Origin: Paenibacillus thermotolerans
GTDB lineage: Bacteria > Bacillota > Bacilli > Paenibacillales > YIM-B00363
NCBI RefSeq assembly: GCF_028745515.1
Contig: NZ_JAQZSG010000009.1
Location: forward strand, 94,303-158,302
Direction of reading: 5' to 3'
Length of the DNA: 64,000 nt
A program made the translations under genes and the position numbers. Below, in pieces: positions 54,491-62,844 of the stretch (positions are counted from its first letter, which is position 1; each line of letters begins with the position of its first letter). The notes beneath the pieces were generated by a model. The model searched no databases and had not been told where the DNA came from. It saw nothing but the letters and a program-made list of their open reading frames with translations.

Positions 54491-55071
54491 TCAGGGGTTA
54501 GAGTCTTCCTGAAAAGACTTACCGCAATCTATGCCCTTCTTGGCAATGCTTGAAGCCAGCAAGTACAGCCCAACATAGATAGGAAACGAATATGTATGTT
54601 TCCAGTGAACGGGGTGGTATAAATCGGCCATTTGTGAGACCGGCTCGGCCACAAAAGAGGAAAATCCACCAAATAGGAGAGCTTTGAACAACGGATGTAT
54701 GCCAGACTTGTACTGGTGTAAGAACATAACCGTGACGGGAAGAAGTGAAAAATCCCATGGAAAATTGGCCGGCATGAACGGTATGACTTCCCAGTGCAGT
54801 GATAATGCCAGAGTCCCATGGCAATCCCAAGCTGGTCCAGCCACGATGACACGATAATCATCGTAAGCCCGGATAGGAGAAACTGTCCCGTAGCTCTCTT
54901 ATCCCGAAATCCGATCCAAAATAGCCAGGAGCATATCGATAAACCTACTCCAAACCACCATTGCCGCGTAAACAGTACGTGAGTGCGCCAAATGTCAGTC
55001 ATGTTGCGGTGTGCTTGAACAATCAATTGATAGGCTTGTTCGATTGCATGATGAATCTGATTTTCGTCCAC
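54491..55071 (-). pseudogene. CBO0543-type membrane protein, copy 1, frameshifted
   Basis: Reads from GTG 55071 (AAAGGGGTGG upstream) as DENQIHHAIEQAYQLIVQA, then hydrophobic helices to LGIAMGLWHYH. There a duplicated CAGTG (near 54797-54806) shifts the frame; the rest, EVIPFMPANFPWDFSLLPV to SSIAKKGIDC, continues in another frame to 54491. Copy 2 near 62.9 kb lacks the extra five bases. I recognise the repeated membrane pattern as CBO0543 family, a spore-former integral membrane family of unknown role. About 190 residues if intact, with roughly five helices. Confidence 0.75.
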
Positions 55072-55657
55072 TGATATGCCACCCCTTTCCGTTATCCGCT
55101 TACCGATCATTTTTCATCCGATATGTGCCTGTTTTATATACGCGAGTTTCCATACAGTATATTCGACGTTACAAATACGCCGACCGGCGGCAGCGAAGTT
55201 GAAGGCGGTTGCGGTGGGATATAGCCGCTATACCCCGCCAAGCTTATATCAGTTGTCGCTACCCAGGTTCCATATTCGCCCGCCTGTAAAGAAGAGGGTA
55301 GCATCCGCAGACGTCCGGTGAGAACCAAATGCCGAAGTTGAATCTTGACATCGTCATAGATGGTTAATTGGCCGGAGTAGGCGGCGTAGGGGGAATGAAA
55401 CATGATCTGCTGCGTGCTTTCATTCCAACTTCCTTCAATCGGAATCGGCGTTCCGCGAAATTGGATGGTGCCTTGAATTTGCTGGTCCTGCAAAACACGC
55501 ATCACTAGTTTGCCCCACACAACCGGTCTTCCGGCGACAGATGCATGAACTCCCCATATGGAAAAGGGAGGTAAACTCTTTGTACTTGTTTGAGCCGCAA
55601 CGGACATGATTCATCACTCCTCAAAGTTAGATCACGTCATTATATGCGTCCTCGGAA
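54521..55657. repeat. Direct repeat copy 1 (about 1.1 kb)
   Basis: This segment is highly similar, in the same orientation, to 62871-63956. Both carry the CBO0543-type gene and the unknown gene upstream of it. The similarity stops sharply after GCGTCCTCGG at 55657 and in the CBO0543 C-terminus near 54521. Confidence 0.85.
55134..55607 (-). CDS. Conserved protein of unknown function (intact copy)
   Basis: A 157-residue protein, MSVAAQTSTKSLPPFSIWGV onward, predicted mostly beta-strand, with GTIQFRGTPIPIEGSWNES and a Pro-rich tail (YIPPQPPSTSLPPVGVF). I do not recognise the family. No signal peptide or membrane helix is apparent. GAGGAGTG precedes the ATG at 55607. It lies upstream of the CBO0543-type gene, probably co-transcribed. 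A second, frameshifted copy is at 63455. Placement in a spore island and a possible SigE-like CATATAAT box at about 55641 suggest a spore-coat or sporulation role (inference). Confidence 0.65.
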   Translation of the reverse strand: MSVAAQTSTKSLPPFSIWGVHASVAGRPVVWGKLVMRVLQDQQIQGTIQFRGTPIPIEGSWNESTQQIMFHSPYAAYSGQLTIYDDVKIQLRHLVLTGRLRMLPSSLQAGEYGTWVATTDISLAGYSGYIPPQPPSTSLPPVGVFVTSNILYGNSRI

Positions 55658-56021
55658 AAAATGCCAGTCACTGGGCAAGAATTCTTTGCAGATAACCGAA
55701 CATGATCAAGTAAAAGAAGATGGACTTTCTCTTATACTGGTTGTTTCTTAATGCAGACAGGTTTCGAACAAAATTGTTTCAACCCATCCCAGTTGCCCCA
55801 GATGCAATTTTTACATCGATTTGGTTGTCTTGGGGCAGAGGTAGTCCAGTTTTTAATGCTTGTACTGAATGTTGGTAACATGCAGGCATCCGCCTTTCCA
55901 AATTTATGCAAACAGCATTTAAGTTGTCCAGAAACGAATCATCCTATGCAGTTATCCGCATCGTGAAAGTCCGCTTGGATTTGATCCCATCTACCCTTGT
56001 CCCCTGCATACAAATATCAAA
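55658..56021. other. Intergenic stretch with no recognisable gene
   Basis: No convincing coding sequence was found. Plus-strand frames starting near 55751 and 55906 lack ribosome sites and family resemblance. The region separates the repeat boundary at 55657 from a minus-strand terminator at 56022. Confidence 0.5.
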
Positions 56022-56055
56022 GGCCGGAGCAACCCATTTTGGGCAACAGCCGGCC
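56022..56055 (-). terminator. Terminator of two small genes
   Basis: GGCCGG (56022-56027) pairs with CCGGCC (56050-56055), with inner CCCA/TGGG pairing. On the minus strand the stem is followed by TTTGATATTTG. Confidence 0.65.
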
Positions 56056-56079
56056 ATTTGGTCCTATTTCGCAGGCATT

Positions 56080-56310
56080 CTACCGATGGCTCGAATCGCA
56101 AATATTTTTCACACACCGATTCTCCCAGTTGTTGCAGAAGTCCTCATATACTTGCTCTACGCCACAGTCGGATAGCATGTGCCTGGCCAAAAAGTCATAC
56201 CAGAACTGGTCGAAAGACAAGGGCATCCGGGTTCCATATTGGGAACGAAGGGTTACATAGCGGTCCCAGATTTTGATTCGGAATGCTGCCAATTCATCAC
56301 ATCGCTCCAT
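56080..56310 (-). CDS. Small hypothetical protein
   Basis: A 76-residue protein with many aromatic residues: MERCDELAAFRIKIWDRYV, then MPLSFDQFWYDFLARHML and two Cys-containing segments near the end. AAAGG lies 8 bases before the ATG at 56310. It starts 12 bases after the next small gene upstream, so the two are one transcript ending at the terminator at 56022. Family not recognised. The setting suggests a spore-related role, but this is only context. Confidence 0.6.
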   Translation of the reverse strand: MERCDELAAFRIKIWDRYVTLRSQYGTRMPLSFDQFWYDFLARHMLSDCGVEQVYEDFCNNWENRCVKNICDSSHR

Positions 56311-56322
56311 GTCGGTTCGCCT

Positions 56323-56526
56323 TTAAGCGGCGCTGGTGTCGCTGGATATTTCTGACGTTTTCGCTTTTTCTTCGGAGAGCTTTTGAAATTGTTTCGCCCT
56401 TTCCAGATGAAAGGTACGTAATTGTTCGTGATACTGAGCCATTTTCATGTGCCAATCGTACATTTGCCTGACATAAGCGGCCTGGTCATGCGTATACATG
56501 GGCATTGCCTGTTTGATAAACTGCAT
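56323..56526 (-). CDS. Small hypothetical protein
   Basis: A 67-residue, probably all-helical protein: MQFIKQAMPMYTHDQAAYVR, then HMKMAQYHEQLRTFHLERAK and a Ser/Lys-rich tail. A clear AAGGAGGA site precedes the ATG at 56526. The heptad-like pattern suggests a coiled coil. First of two small minus-strand genes between the unknown/CBO0543 block and the spoVA operon. Family not recognised. Confidence 0.65.
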   Translation of the reverse strand: MQFIKQAMPMYTHDQAAYVRQMYDWHMKMAQYHEQLRTFHLERAKQFQKLSEEKAKTSEISSDTSAA

Positions 56527-56763
56527 TTGAAAACATTCCTCCTTGGGTTAGGTAAAGTTGAACTTACAGCATTAGTCTATGGCAGGCGCATAGAAGCGAC
56601 AACGGCATCCGCCCGGTTTCCGGTCATTTTATCGGGTTGGTTGTCTATATACAGGCGGAAACACAGCCTTTTGGGGACCTGACTCCTATGATGCATAAAG
56701 GATATGAAAATCGGAATAATATCAGTTGCATATTCTGAAAATGGCGAATGAAAAGGAGAAAGT

Positions 56764-56937
56764 ATGGAAAAAAGCGAACTTAAATCACAATTTAAACAGC
56801 GAATCAAAACGACAAGTAACAAATCTCCAATAATCTTGGATGGAAAGGCAAGTGAAAATGTTCCAACCGAGCCGAGTTTAATGGAGCGAACCAAAGAAGT
56901 TATGGAGAATATAGGAACCGAAATAAATAGCGTCTGA
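56764..56937 (+). CDS. Small hydrophilic protein, 57 residues
   Basis: A short plus-strand gene with AAAAGGAG 7 bases before the ATG at 56764 and a stop at 56935-56937. The product begins MEKSELKSQFKQRIKTTSNK and ends ERTKEVMENIGTEINSV; it is highly charged and lacks Cys and Trp. The strong ribosome site and balanced composition favour a real gene, perhaps a small spore-associated protein. It lies alone between minus-strand genes. No family recognised. Confidence 0.55.
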   Translation: MEKSELKSQFKQRIKTTSNKSPIILDGKASENVPTEPSLMERTKEVMENIGTEINSV

Positions 56938-57036
56938 CAATATGGCTTTTATAGCTTGGTCAACGTAACCTTTGAGATTATCGATGGGGACATTCCGTAC
57001 AGATTGGAACAAGTAAATGTTTCTCATAATCAAAAC

Positions 57037-57066
57037 CGGCCGGTTAGGGATCGCCCTGACCGACCG
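57037..57066 (-). terminator. Terminator of the spoVA operon
   Basis: A 13-position stem with one mismatch, 57037-57049 with 57054-57066, and a 4-base loop. On the minus strand it runs into GTTTTG. It lies 44 bases past the spoVAE stop. Confidence 0.8.
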
Positions 57067-57109
57067 TTACAGTGTATTTTAGCCAACGAAATTCGGATTG
57101 GGCCCCGTA

Positions 57110-57460
57110 TTATCCTTTGGGTTTTACAAACAATGCAGCGAGAAACGAAAAAATAATCGCTGCGGATATTCCGGCACTGGTCACTTCGAAAATTCCGGTG
57201 ATGATCCCAATCCAGCCATTGCTCTTTAGTTCTTGAAGCGCACCATGGACAAGCGCGTTACCAAAGCTTGTAATCGGGACCGATGCTCCTGCCCCGGCAA
57301 ATTCAATCAGCGGATCATACCATCCAATTCCGTCGACAATCGCGCCCAATACAACAAGCAGGGTCATGGTGTGGGCCGGTGTAAGTTTCAAGACATCAAA
57401 ACAAAATTGTCCGAAAACACAGATTGCACCTCCCACCAAAAAAGCCCAAAGAAAAATCAT
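57110..57460 (-). CDS. spoVAE: Stage V sporulation protein AE (SpoVAEb type)
   Basis: A 116-residue membrane protein with three to four helices. It contains [23 protein letters not shown], split here as [12 protein letters not shown] and LKLTPAHTM, and the conserved [16 protein letters not shown]. SpoVAE forms, with SpoVAC and others, the inner-membrane channel for dipicolinate uptake and release in spores. ATG 57460 is preceded by GGGAGGGAG; its ATG overlaps the stop of spoVAD (ATGA). Last gene of the operon. Confidence 0.93.
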   Translation of the reverse strand: MIFLWAFLVGGAICVFGQFCFDVLKLTPAHTMTLLVVLGAIVDGIGWYDPLIEFAGAGASVPITSFGNALVHGALQELKSNGWIGIITGIFEVTSAGISAAIIFSFLAALFVKPKG

Positions 57461-58476
57461 AATATCTCCCTCCCTGCCTCTATGGATACGGCATGAGCGA
57501 TACAAGGAATGCTTTCCCCTTGTTGAAATGAAATCGGGGATAGCAGCGCCCCCGTAGCGACAACGAGGATTCGTTTCAGTTCACCTCTTCGCATCCGATT
57601 TAGCAAATGTCCATAGGTAACAACTGCCGAACAACCGCAGCCGCTTGCTCCGGCTTGAACCATTTGGGTTTCATAATCGTAAATCATCATCCCGCAATCG
57701 GAATATTCGGTTTGTTCGATGGGAAAGTTATGTTTCTTAAACAATTTACAGGCGATTTCATATCCGACTTTCGCAAGATCGCCGGTAACGATCAAATCGT
57801 AATAACCCGGTTCAATTCCCAAATCTCGAACATGCGCCTCAATGGTGTCTACCGCTGCAGGAGCCATCGCTGCGCCCATATTAAACGGATCTTTAATGCC
57901 CATATCGATAACCCGGCCAATGGTGGCAGATGTAACAACCGGTCCGTCACCTTCCATGGATACGATGGCAGCACCGGCTCCGGTTACCGTATATTGGGCG
58001 GTTGGCGGTTTTTGCGAACCGTACTCGGTCGGATATCGGAACTGTTTCTCCGCACCGGAATCATGGCTGCATGTCCCCGCCAATACAAATTTCGCCGAAC
58101 CGGAATTTACAAGGTTAGCTGCTAATGCCAGACTTTCCATCGAGGTTGAACAAGCGCCAAACACACCGAGGTAAGGGATCGATAATGTTCGCGCGGCAAA
58201 ACTGCTGCTAATGATTTGATTCATCAAATCCCCGCCTATGTAAAACTGTACTTGTTCCTTTGTCAACCCCGCATTTTCAATAGCCAGTTTTGCCGCTTCT
58301 TCAATCAATGCCTTTTCTGCTTTCTCCCAGCTCTTTTGTCCCATCATGGATTCTCCATGGACAATGTCAAAATCTTTGGCCAGCGGGCCTCTTCCTTCAA
58401 ATGGACCCACTACCGTTGCTGTTGATCGGATGAACGGCTTGTTCTCAAATAGCCAACTCTGGTGTCCCTTTAACAT
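57457..58476 (-). CDS. spoVAD: Stage V sporulation protein AD
   Basis: A 339-residue protein of thiolase-like fold, the normal SpoVAD length. It contains [19 protein letters not shown], corresponding to the thiolase-type Cys region, and [13 protein letters not shown]. SpoVAD binds dipicolinic acid on the spore inner membrane and is needed for its import. It is 1 base after spoVAC and overlaps spoVAE by 4, so the three genes are translationally coupled. Confidence 0.95.
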   Translation of the reverse strand: MLKGHQSWLFENKPFIRSTATVVGPFEGRGPLAKDFDIVHGESMMGQKSWEKAEKALIEEAAKLAIENAGLTKEQVQFYIGGDLMNQIISSSFAARTLSIPYLGVFGACSTSMESLALAANLVNSGSAKFVLAGTCSHDSGAEKQFRYPTEYGSQKPPTAQYTVTGAGAAIVSMEGDGPVVTSATIGRVIDMGIKDPFNMGAAMAPAAVDTIEAHVRDLGIEPGYYDLIVTGDLAKVGYEIACKLFKKHNFPIEQTEYSDCGMMIYDYETQMVQAGASGCGCSAVVTYGHLLNRMRRGELKRILVVATGALLSPISFQQGESIPCIAHAVSIEAGREIL

Positions 58477-58477
58477 A

Positions 58478-58957
58478 TTAAGAGCCTCCCCCGCCTTTGA
58501 TCAGCAAATGTACAATTCCTACCGCAAAGGCGGCGACTGTACCAAATACAATAACCGGTCCAGCCAGTTTAAACATTTTACCGCCAACACCGAGCACCAT
58601 ACCTTCACTCTGATGTTCAATCGCAGCGGATGCCATCGAATTCGCAAATCCCGTCACAGGCACTGCGGAACCCGCACCAGCCCATTGGGCAAACTTATCG
58701 TACACCCCCATGCTGGTCAGAATGACAGAAAGGAGTATCATAACCGCCACGGTAGGGTCTCCAGCTTTTTTCTCATCAAAGCCGCCCCAATGCACAAACA
58801 TTTCCTGGATGGCTTGTCCAACCAAACAAATGGCCCCGCCAGCTATAAACGCACGAATGAAGTTTTTGAGTATGGGCCTCGGAGGTTCGACGCTTTGCGC
58901 CAATTCTTTATATTCCTGTTGTACCCGCGTTAAATTTTTCTTTATATTATTTGCCAT
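58478..58957 (-). CDS. spoVAC: Stage V sporulation protein AC
   Basis: A 159-residue membrane protein with four hydrophobic helices and the SpoVAC pattern: KNFIRAFIAGGAICLVGQA near the first helix and GAGSAVPVTGFANSMASAAI in the third. It acts as a mechanosensitive-type channel for dipicolinate in the spore inner membrane. ATG 58957 is chosen because GAGGAGG lies 6 bases upstream; ATG 58963 directly abuts that site. It is second in the operon after the YetF-like gene. Confidence 0.93.
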   Translation of the reverse strand: MANNIKKNLTRVQQEYKELAQSVEPPRPILKNFIRAFIAGGAICLVGQAIQEMFVHWGGFDEKKAGDPTVAVMILLSVILTSMGVYDKFAQWAGAGSAVPVTGFANSMASAAIEHQSEGMVLGVGGKMFKLAGPVIVFGTVAAFAVGIVHLLIKGGGGS

Positions 58958-59001
58958 GAACATCCTCCTCGAATTTCAGCTGACGTATAATTGGCGAATT
59001 G

Positions 59002-59862
59002 TTAACGAATCAGCAATGGTTTAACTTCATCAATAATATTTTCTAACGCTTTTGAACATTGCTCGTACATCTGCTTTGTATTTTGTTCTTTGGTAGATAA
59101 GCCAAACATTTCGAGATCCGCTTCACACTTTTTCAATGTTGCAAGCAACGCGGCTTTTTTCTGGGGTTTCGGTACTTTGATCTGATCATCAAATAAATCA
59201 ACGTATAGCTGGCCATAGGAATCCACCTGTCCAAGAAATACGTTATCAATCGAAACACCTAATTTCTCCAGTTCCGTATCCAGCCATTTCCTGTTTAGAC
59301 CTATCGTGGCAAGCGGTTCGTCCATTATTTTTCCATCCATAATGACCGATTGAGGTTCTTGTTCTGGCCCGACATTTATTCCCAGGTGTTTAGGCGTTAA
59401 CGGTTGATTTTCCTTGGTTAAAAGAACGCTAACGTCACCGCTTGACTCCATGATGGCGAATTCAACATCGGCAGCTTTGAACACATTCTTTATTCGAAGC
59501 TGTTCCATAAGTTCATCCGTGGTAATCCTTTCTTTTTTTAGGTTATCCTCCATGATCTTGCCGTCCTTAATGAGCACTGTTGCTTTGCCGTCGAATAGGT
59601 CTCTTGCCGTTTTGCTTTTCAGCTGTAAAAATTCAATCCCTAAAGAAACAACGGTCCAAACCGTCATCGAAACCAAGCCCAGATACCAAGTGGACTCCAG
59701 ATCCAACGAAACGTAAGCTGCAAGGCTGCCGATCGTGATTCCGGTGATATACTCAAACAATGAAAGCTGTGATACCTGTCGTTTACCCAATATCTTCGTT
59801 AGGACAAAAAGAACCCCCATAGCCAATAACGTTCGCAAAGCGATTTCTACCCAATCCGGCAT
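59002..59862 (-). CDS. YetF-like DUF421 membrane protein with fused DUF1657-like C-terminus
   Basis: A 286-residue protein. Three N-terminal membrane helices include LTKILGKRQVSQLSLFEYITG, here LTKILGKRQVSQLS and YITGITIGSLAA, the DUF421 signature. Two cytosolic YetF-type domains follow (about 90-220), then a C-terminal helix pair (about 230-286) with ALLATLKKCEADLEMFGLS that resembles DUF1657. YetF proteins with this tail belong to spoVA(2mob)-type operons, and 2Duf-type proteins of this kind raise spore heat resistance by affecting the inner membrane. ATG 59862 follows GGAAAGGAATGG; TTG 59883 is in frame. First gene of the yetF-spoVAC-D-E operon. Confidence 0.85.
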   Translation of the reverse strand: MPDWVEIALRTLLAMGVLFVLTKILGKRQVSQLSLFEYITGITIGSLAAYVSLDLESTWYLGLVSMTVWTVVSLGIEFLQLKSKTARDLFDGKATVLIKDGKIMEDNLKKERITTDELMEQLRIKNVFKAADVEFAIMESSGDVSVLLTKENQPLTPKHLGINVGPEQEPQSVIMDGKIMDEPLATIGLNRKWLDTELEKLGVSIDNVFLGQVDSYGQLYVDLFDDQIKVPKPQKKAALLATLKKCEADLEMFGLSTKEQNTKQMYEQCSKALENIIDEVKPLLIR

Positions 59863-59902
59863 AATATTACCATTCCTTTCCAATCACATTAATCGACAAA
59901 GG

Positions 59903-59934
59903 TAAATATGTCCCTATTCCATTATTTTCATGCA
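59903..59934 (-). promoter_or_regulatory. Possible SigG promoter of the spoVA operon
   Basis: On the minus strand TGCATG (59929-59934) and CATATTTA (59903-59910) are separated by 18 bases, close to the forespore SigG pattern (TGMATA, 17-18, CATAMTA). It lies 40 bases before the yetF start. The spoVA operon is normally SigG-controlled, which fits. Confidence 0.45.
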
Positions 59935-60072
59935 TTTCCATCTGAAAATTTTTCTAACGTATGCTTTTGTTGCGAGACGGAAATATTAATTTCGGTATTG
60001 GGAGAATGTAAGCATCTATTCCTATTACCCGTGAAACATTATCCTATCCTAAGGTAAAGGAGGTGACGTTCC

Positions 60073-60279
60073 GTGACAGTTGCTTCTCAAGTGAAAACGT
60101 GCGTAGCATCTTTAAAAAGTGCTCAGGCGAGTCTGGAACAATTTGCTTTGGAAACACAAAATCAAGAAGCAAAATCGCTCTTTACGAATGCGGCCCAACA
60201 AACCCAACAAATCGTGCAGCAAGTAGAAAGCCGCGTACAACAGTTGGAAAATGAAGAACCTCAATATAAGGGGTTTTAA
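60073..60279 (+). CDS. DUF1657 spore-associated small protein
   Basis: A 68-residue DUF1657 protein, MTVASQVKTCVASLKSAQAS to EEPQYKGF. GTG 60073 is the start, with a perfect AAAGGAGGTGA ribosome site. It is divergent from the yetF-spoVA operon and paralogous to the one at 54196 (same first 9 residues and same last 8). Two terminator hairpins follow. It probably heads a decayed second cassette with the broken cls and yetF remnants downstream. The role is unknown. Confidence 0.9.
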   Translation: MTVASQVKTCVASLKSAQASLEQFALETQNQEAKSLFTNAAQQTQQIVQQVESRVQQLENEEPQYKGF

Positions 60280-60281
60280 GA

Positions 60282-60326
60282 AAAACAGACAAACCATGAA
60301 TATTGAGGACATGGCTTGTCTGTTTT
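60282..60326 (+). terminator. Terminator after the second DUF1657 gene
   Basis: A 16-position stem with one mismatch, 60282-60297 with 60311-60326, ending in TTTT. Confidence 0.85.
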
Positions 60327-60344
60327 CATCGGTGAACAGATTAG

Positions 60345-60389
60345 AAAAGAGATCAAACCCTACAAGTTGAGTAGGGTTTGATCTCTTTT
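60345..60389. terminator. Second strong hairpin, probably bidirectional
   Basis: An 18-base perfect stem, 60345-60362 with 60372-60389, with AAAA and TTTT ends, so it can terminate in either direction. It probably belonged to a minus-strand gene whose tail remains at 60415. Confidence 0.85.
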
Positions 60390-60414
60390 CGCCACTATTC
60401 TTTTGTTTAGACAG

Positions 60415-60510
60415 CTAACCTTGGATAAACCTAAACACTGCCGCCCCCATCGCGACTGCTAAAGTTGACAGTATCCAAGTTCCCCCTCGGCCCAACGCAC
60501 GCCCATGGCT
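60415..60510 (-). pseudogene. C-terminal remnant of an unknown protein
   Basis: A minus-strand frame reads HGRALGRGGTWILSTLAVAM, then GAAVFRFIQG and a TAG at 60415-60417, followed by the bidirectional terminator. The Gly-rich then hydrophobic ending looks like a true protein tail. Upstream it merges into the cls remnant on the other strand, suggesting a recombination joint near 60510. No family recognised. Confidence 0.35.
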
Positions 60511-60512
60511 AC

Positions 60513-61214
60513 GGCCGCCAAATGATGAAGGTTGGAATTGAATGCCGATCTTTTTTCCCCATTCGCTTCCCTTGGGCGCTGTCCTATTGGAGTTGCCGAA
60601 ATCATTGTAAGATTGTTGTATTCGATGGTCAGGAAGCTTTTACTGGAGGCATCAATATCGGGGATGAATATACCGGATTAAAGTCGAATGTCGGCTTTTG
60701 ACGCGACACCCATATTCGAATAGTGGGTTAACCTGCAAACGAACTGCAAGCAGTCTTCGACGCCCATTGGAATATCGCGCCTTACTTTGTGCCAGATGCA
60801 GACATTATTATGGCGATTAAAGCAGCTTTGGTTCGCGGTGTCCGAGTGCGCTTAGTTCCCCGCCACGTGGTATCGATCATCGTTGGAGCTGCAAGTCGGA
60901 CCTACTATGGAGAACTTTTGGAAGCCGGGGTTCATATCTACCTCTACAATAAAGGCGTGTTGCATGCGAAGTTAATGATCATTGACGGAGAAATTGCCGA
61001 GATAGGCTCCTCAAATTTTGATTTAAGAAGCTACCGTCTGAATTATGAAGTGTGCGAAGTTGTGTACAGTTCTGAAGTAGCACGAAAACTGGCGGAACAA
61101 TTCGAGCATGATCTTGCGGACTCCATTCCCTTACGGATGGAAGTCCCGCCTCAACGCACGCATTTGCAGCGGATTCTCGATCAAACGGCGTGCTTGCTTT
61201 CACCAATCATTTGA
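60513..61214 (+). pseudogene. Degraded cardiolipin synthase
   Basis: The plus strand carries GIECRSFFPIRFPW and HCKIVVFDGQEAFTGG, the first HKD motif. After a stop near 60701 it continues with MPDADIIMAIKAALVRGVRV and HAKLMIIDGEIAEIGSSN, the second HKD motif, and ends at LLSPII. Compared with the intact gene at 52598, the N-terminal 170 residues and over 100 residues between the motifs are missing. The remains are plainly similar to that gene but in the opposite orientation. Not functional. Confidence 0.85.
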
Positions 61215-61228
61215 TGAAAGAGGAAATG

Positions 61229-61447
61229 AAAAGTTGTTTCTTCAATTCTCAATTGAGTTCTTGCTAGGTTTTGTAGGATTGTCCATCATTACAAAGATGT
61301 TAGGGAAAAACCAATTTAGTCAAGTAACACCGTTTGACTTCATTTCAGCTATTTTTTAGGTGAAGTCGTTGGAAATACTCTATATGACATGCAACTGTCT
61401 ACCCTATGCTGTATTCTTTATTCTTATGGAGGTCATTTATGTTAGCT
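61229..61447 (+). pseudogene. N-terminal remnant of a YetF-like (DUF421) gene
   Basis: FLLGFVGLSIITKMLGKNQF and TPFDFISAIF are the first helices of a YetF protein. A stop follows, but adding one T to the run before it restores FLGEVVGNTLYDMQ, the expected continuation, to about 61447. The rest of the gene is absent. Together with the broken cls it is the relic of a second spoVA-type cassette. Confidence 0.7.
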
Positions 61448-61579
61448 ATTAAGACGGCAGGCCAAAAGTCTTGGAAATAAGAAGTTGGATCGATGGAACC
61501 CTGTGCCTTAATTCCGATAGTAGCATAATTACCCAATAGTTGGATTTCGTGCCGAATCAACTTATAAAAATATGGAGAC

Positions 61580-62623
61580 TTAGTCCCTGGGCATCCGTTG
61601 AGCTGCTAAAAAAATAAGAAGTATCAAACCCATATACCCAAATAGCGGATAAAGATAAGTAAGTAAGGAGGTGAAACCGGCTTGACTAATCAAAAAACTA
61701 GCAAGTAATATGCCAAGAACTAACCAACTTTTAGGAAGATTATATAGACTTTGGATTTGACGAGAAATTCCGAAAACATTGCCTATCAATGTGGTGAATA
61801 TTTCTCCATAGATTACGAGCAAAAACAATACATGAAAAAACCGCCCGAAATCTCGAATAATCTCGGCCATCGGAATATCGTATTGAAGAATCTCGGGCAT
61901 CTTTGAGCTCATTGCAAAATGGCTGACAAGAAGCATAAAACCAAGACCAATGCCTCCCCAAAACCCTCCCCATTTTAATGCGCTTTCGTCATCCACCTCA
62001 CTCCCCAGAGGAACCATAACGGCTAGAATAAAAGCAAAATTCAATCCTGCATACACAAACGGACTCACGAACCACTTCAAATTGTACAGTTGTTGGTTCT
62101 GCCAACCGACTATATCAAAAATATTGTCTATTCTGACAACCTTTACGACAAGGAGAATAGTGAAAAAAAGCATCATGGGAACAACTAACGAGTTTACGAA
62201 CATAATTCCGCTGATTTCCTTCGTCATCACCAGATAACACAAAACGATGCTGATGATAATACCCAGTTGATAGGGTAGACGGAGTTGTTCTTCGAAAATG
62301 GTACCGGTTCCTGAAAGCATCACGGCCGTTACCCCAAATAGAATAATAAAAGTCAAGGCATTTGCGACTTTGCCGAAAATCTTGCCAAACAGATAAACAT
62401 TAAACTCCTGATATGAAAATGCTTTGATATGGTGAGCTAGAATCATCATTTTAGTGCCGATCCACACAAAAAGAAAGGTGCTGCATAAAATGCCTAATAC
62501 CCCATAGGCTCCGTATACCGTGAAAAACTGCATAATCGACTGTCCTGAAGCAAATCCGGCTCCCACCACGGTTCCCGTATATGTTGCGGCGATTTGTATT
62601 ATCATATTTGTATTTTTCTTCAT
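61580..62623 (-). CDS. YkvI-like multi-pass membrane protein
   Basis: A 347-residue protein with about ten membrane helices, beginning MIIQIAATYTGTVVGAGFAS (from residue 7), the unwound first helix pattern of the APC/LeuT-type transporters. It matches the YkvI family of Bacillus, whose substrate is unknown. The Pro/Gly-rich GTVVGAGFASGQ motif is intact. The ribosome site before the ATG at 62623 is weak (GGGTGAAAT). It is flanked by remnants and the second copy of the direct repeat, so it may have been brought in with the spore island. Confidence 0.82.
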   Translation of the reverse strand: MKKNTNMIIQIAATYTGTVVGAGFASGQSIMQFFTVYGAYGVLGILCSTFLFVWIGTKMMILAHHIKAFSYQEFNVYLFGKIFGKVANALTFIILFGVTAVMLSGTGTIFEEQLRLPYQLGIIISIVLCYLVMTKEISGIMFVNSLVVPMMLFFTILLVVKVVRIDNIFDIVGWQNQQLYNLKWFVSPFVYAGLNFAFILAVMVPLGSEVDDESALKWGGFWGGIGLGFMLLVSHFAMSSKMPEILQYDIPMAEIIRDFGRFFHVLFLLVIYGEIFTTLIGNVFGISRQIQSLYNLPKSWLVLGILLASFLISQAGFTSLLTYLYPLFGYMGLILLIFLAAQRMPRD

Positions 62624-62844
62624 ATTTCACCCATGTCCTGGTAGAGAATAGAATCATTAAATTCTATGCTTAAAAAAAATGCTTATTCCAAAAGGAACTC
62701 GTTGTCAGCCGTTATGACGAGAATCGATAGTGGTCCGGTAGATCATCAATTAACAAACTTGAGTCTTTAACAATGACATGGTAAATATGCAGCTCATGAA
62801 TCTGGGCATGATTTTTGGAATCGGTAAACTTATGGTTTTGGCCT

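Noticed and set aside
55634..55660. SigE-like promoter (CATATAAT) before the unknown gene
   Set aside because: Only the -10 is convincing; the -35 region is weak and is lost in the second copy, so it is mentioned but not listed as a feature.
55751..56175. Two overlapping plus-strand frames near 55.8-56.2 kb
   Set aside because: They lack ribosome sites, and the second runs through a minus-strand terminator and a well-supported small gene.
56577..56894. Minus-strand frame of 105 codons
   Set aside because: It is antisense to the small plus-strand gene at 56764, which has the better ribosome site.
56956..57156. Plus-strand frame of 66 codons
   Set aside because: It crosses the spoVA terminator and the end of spoVAE, and has no ribosome site.
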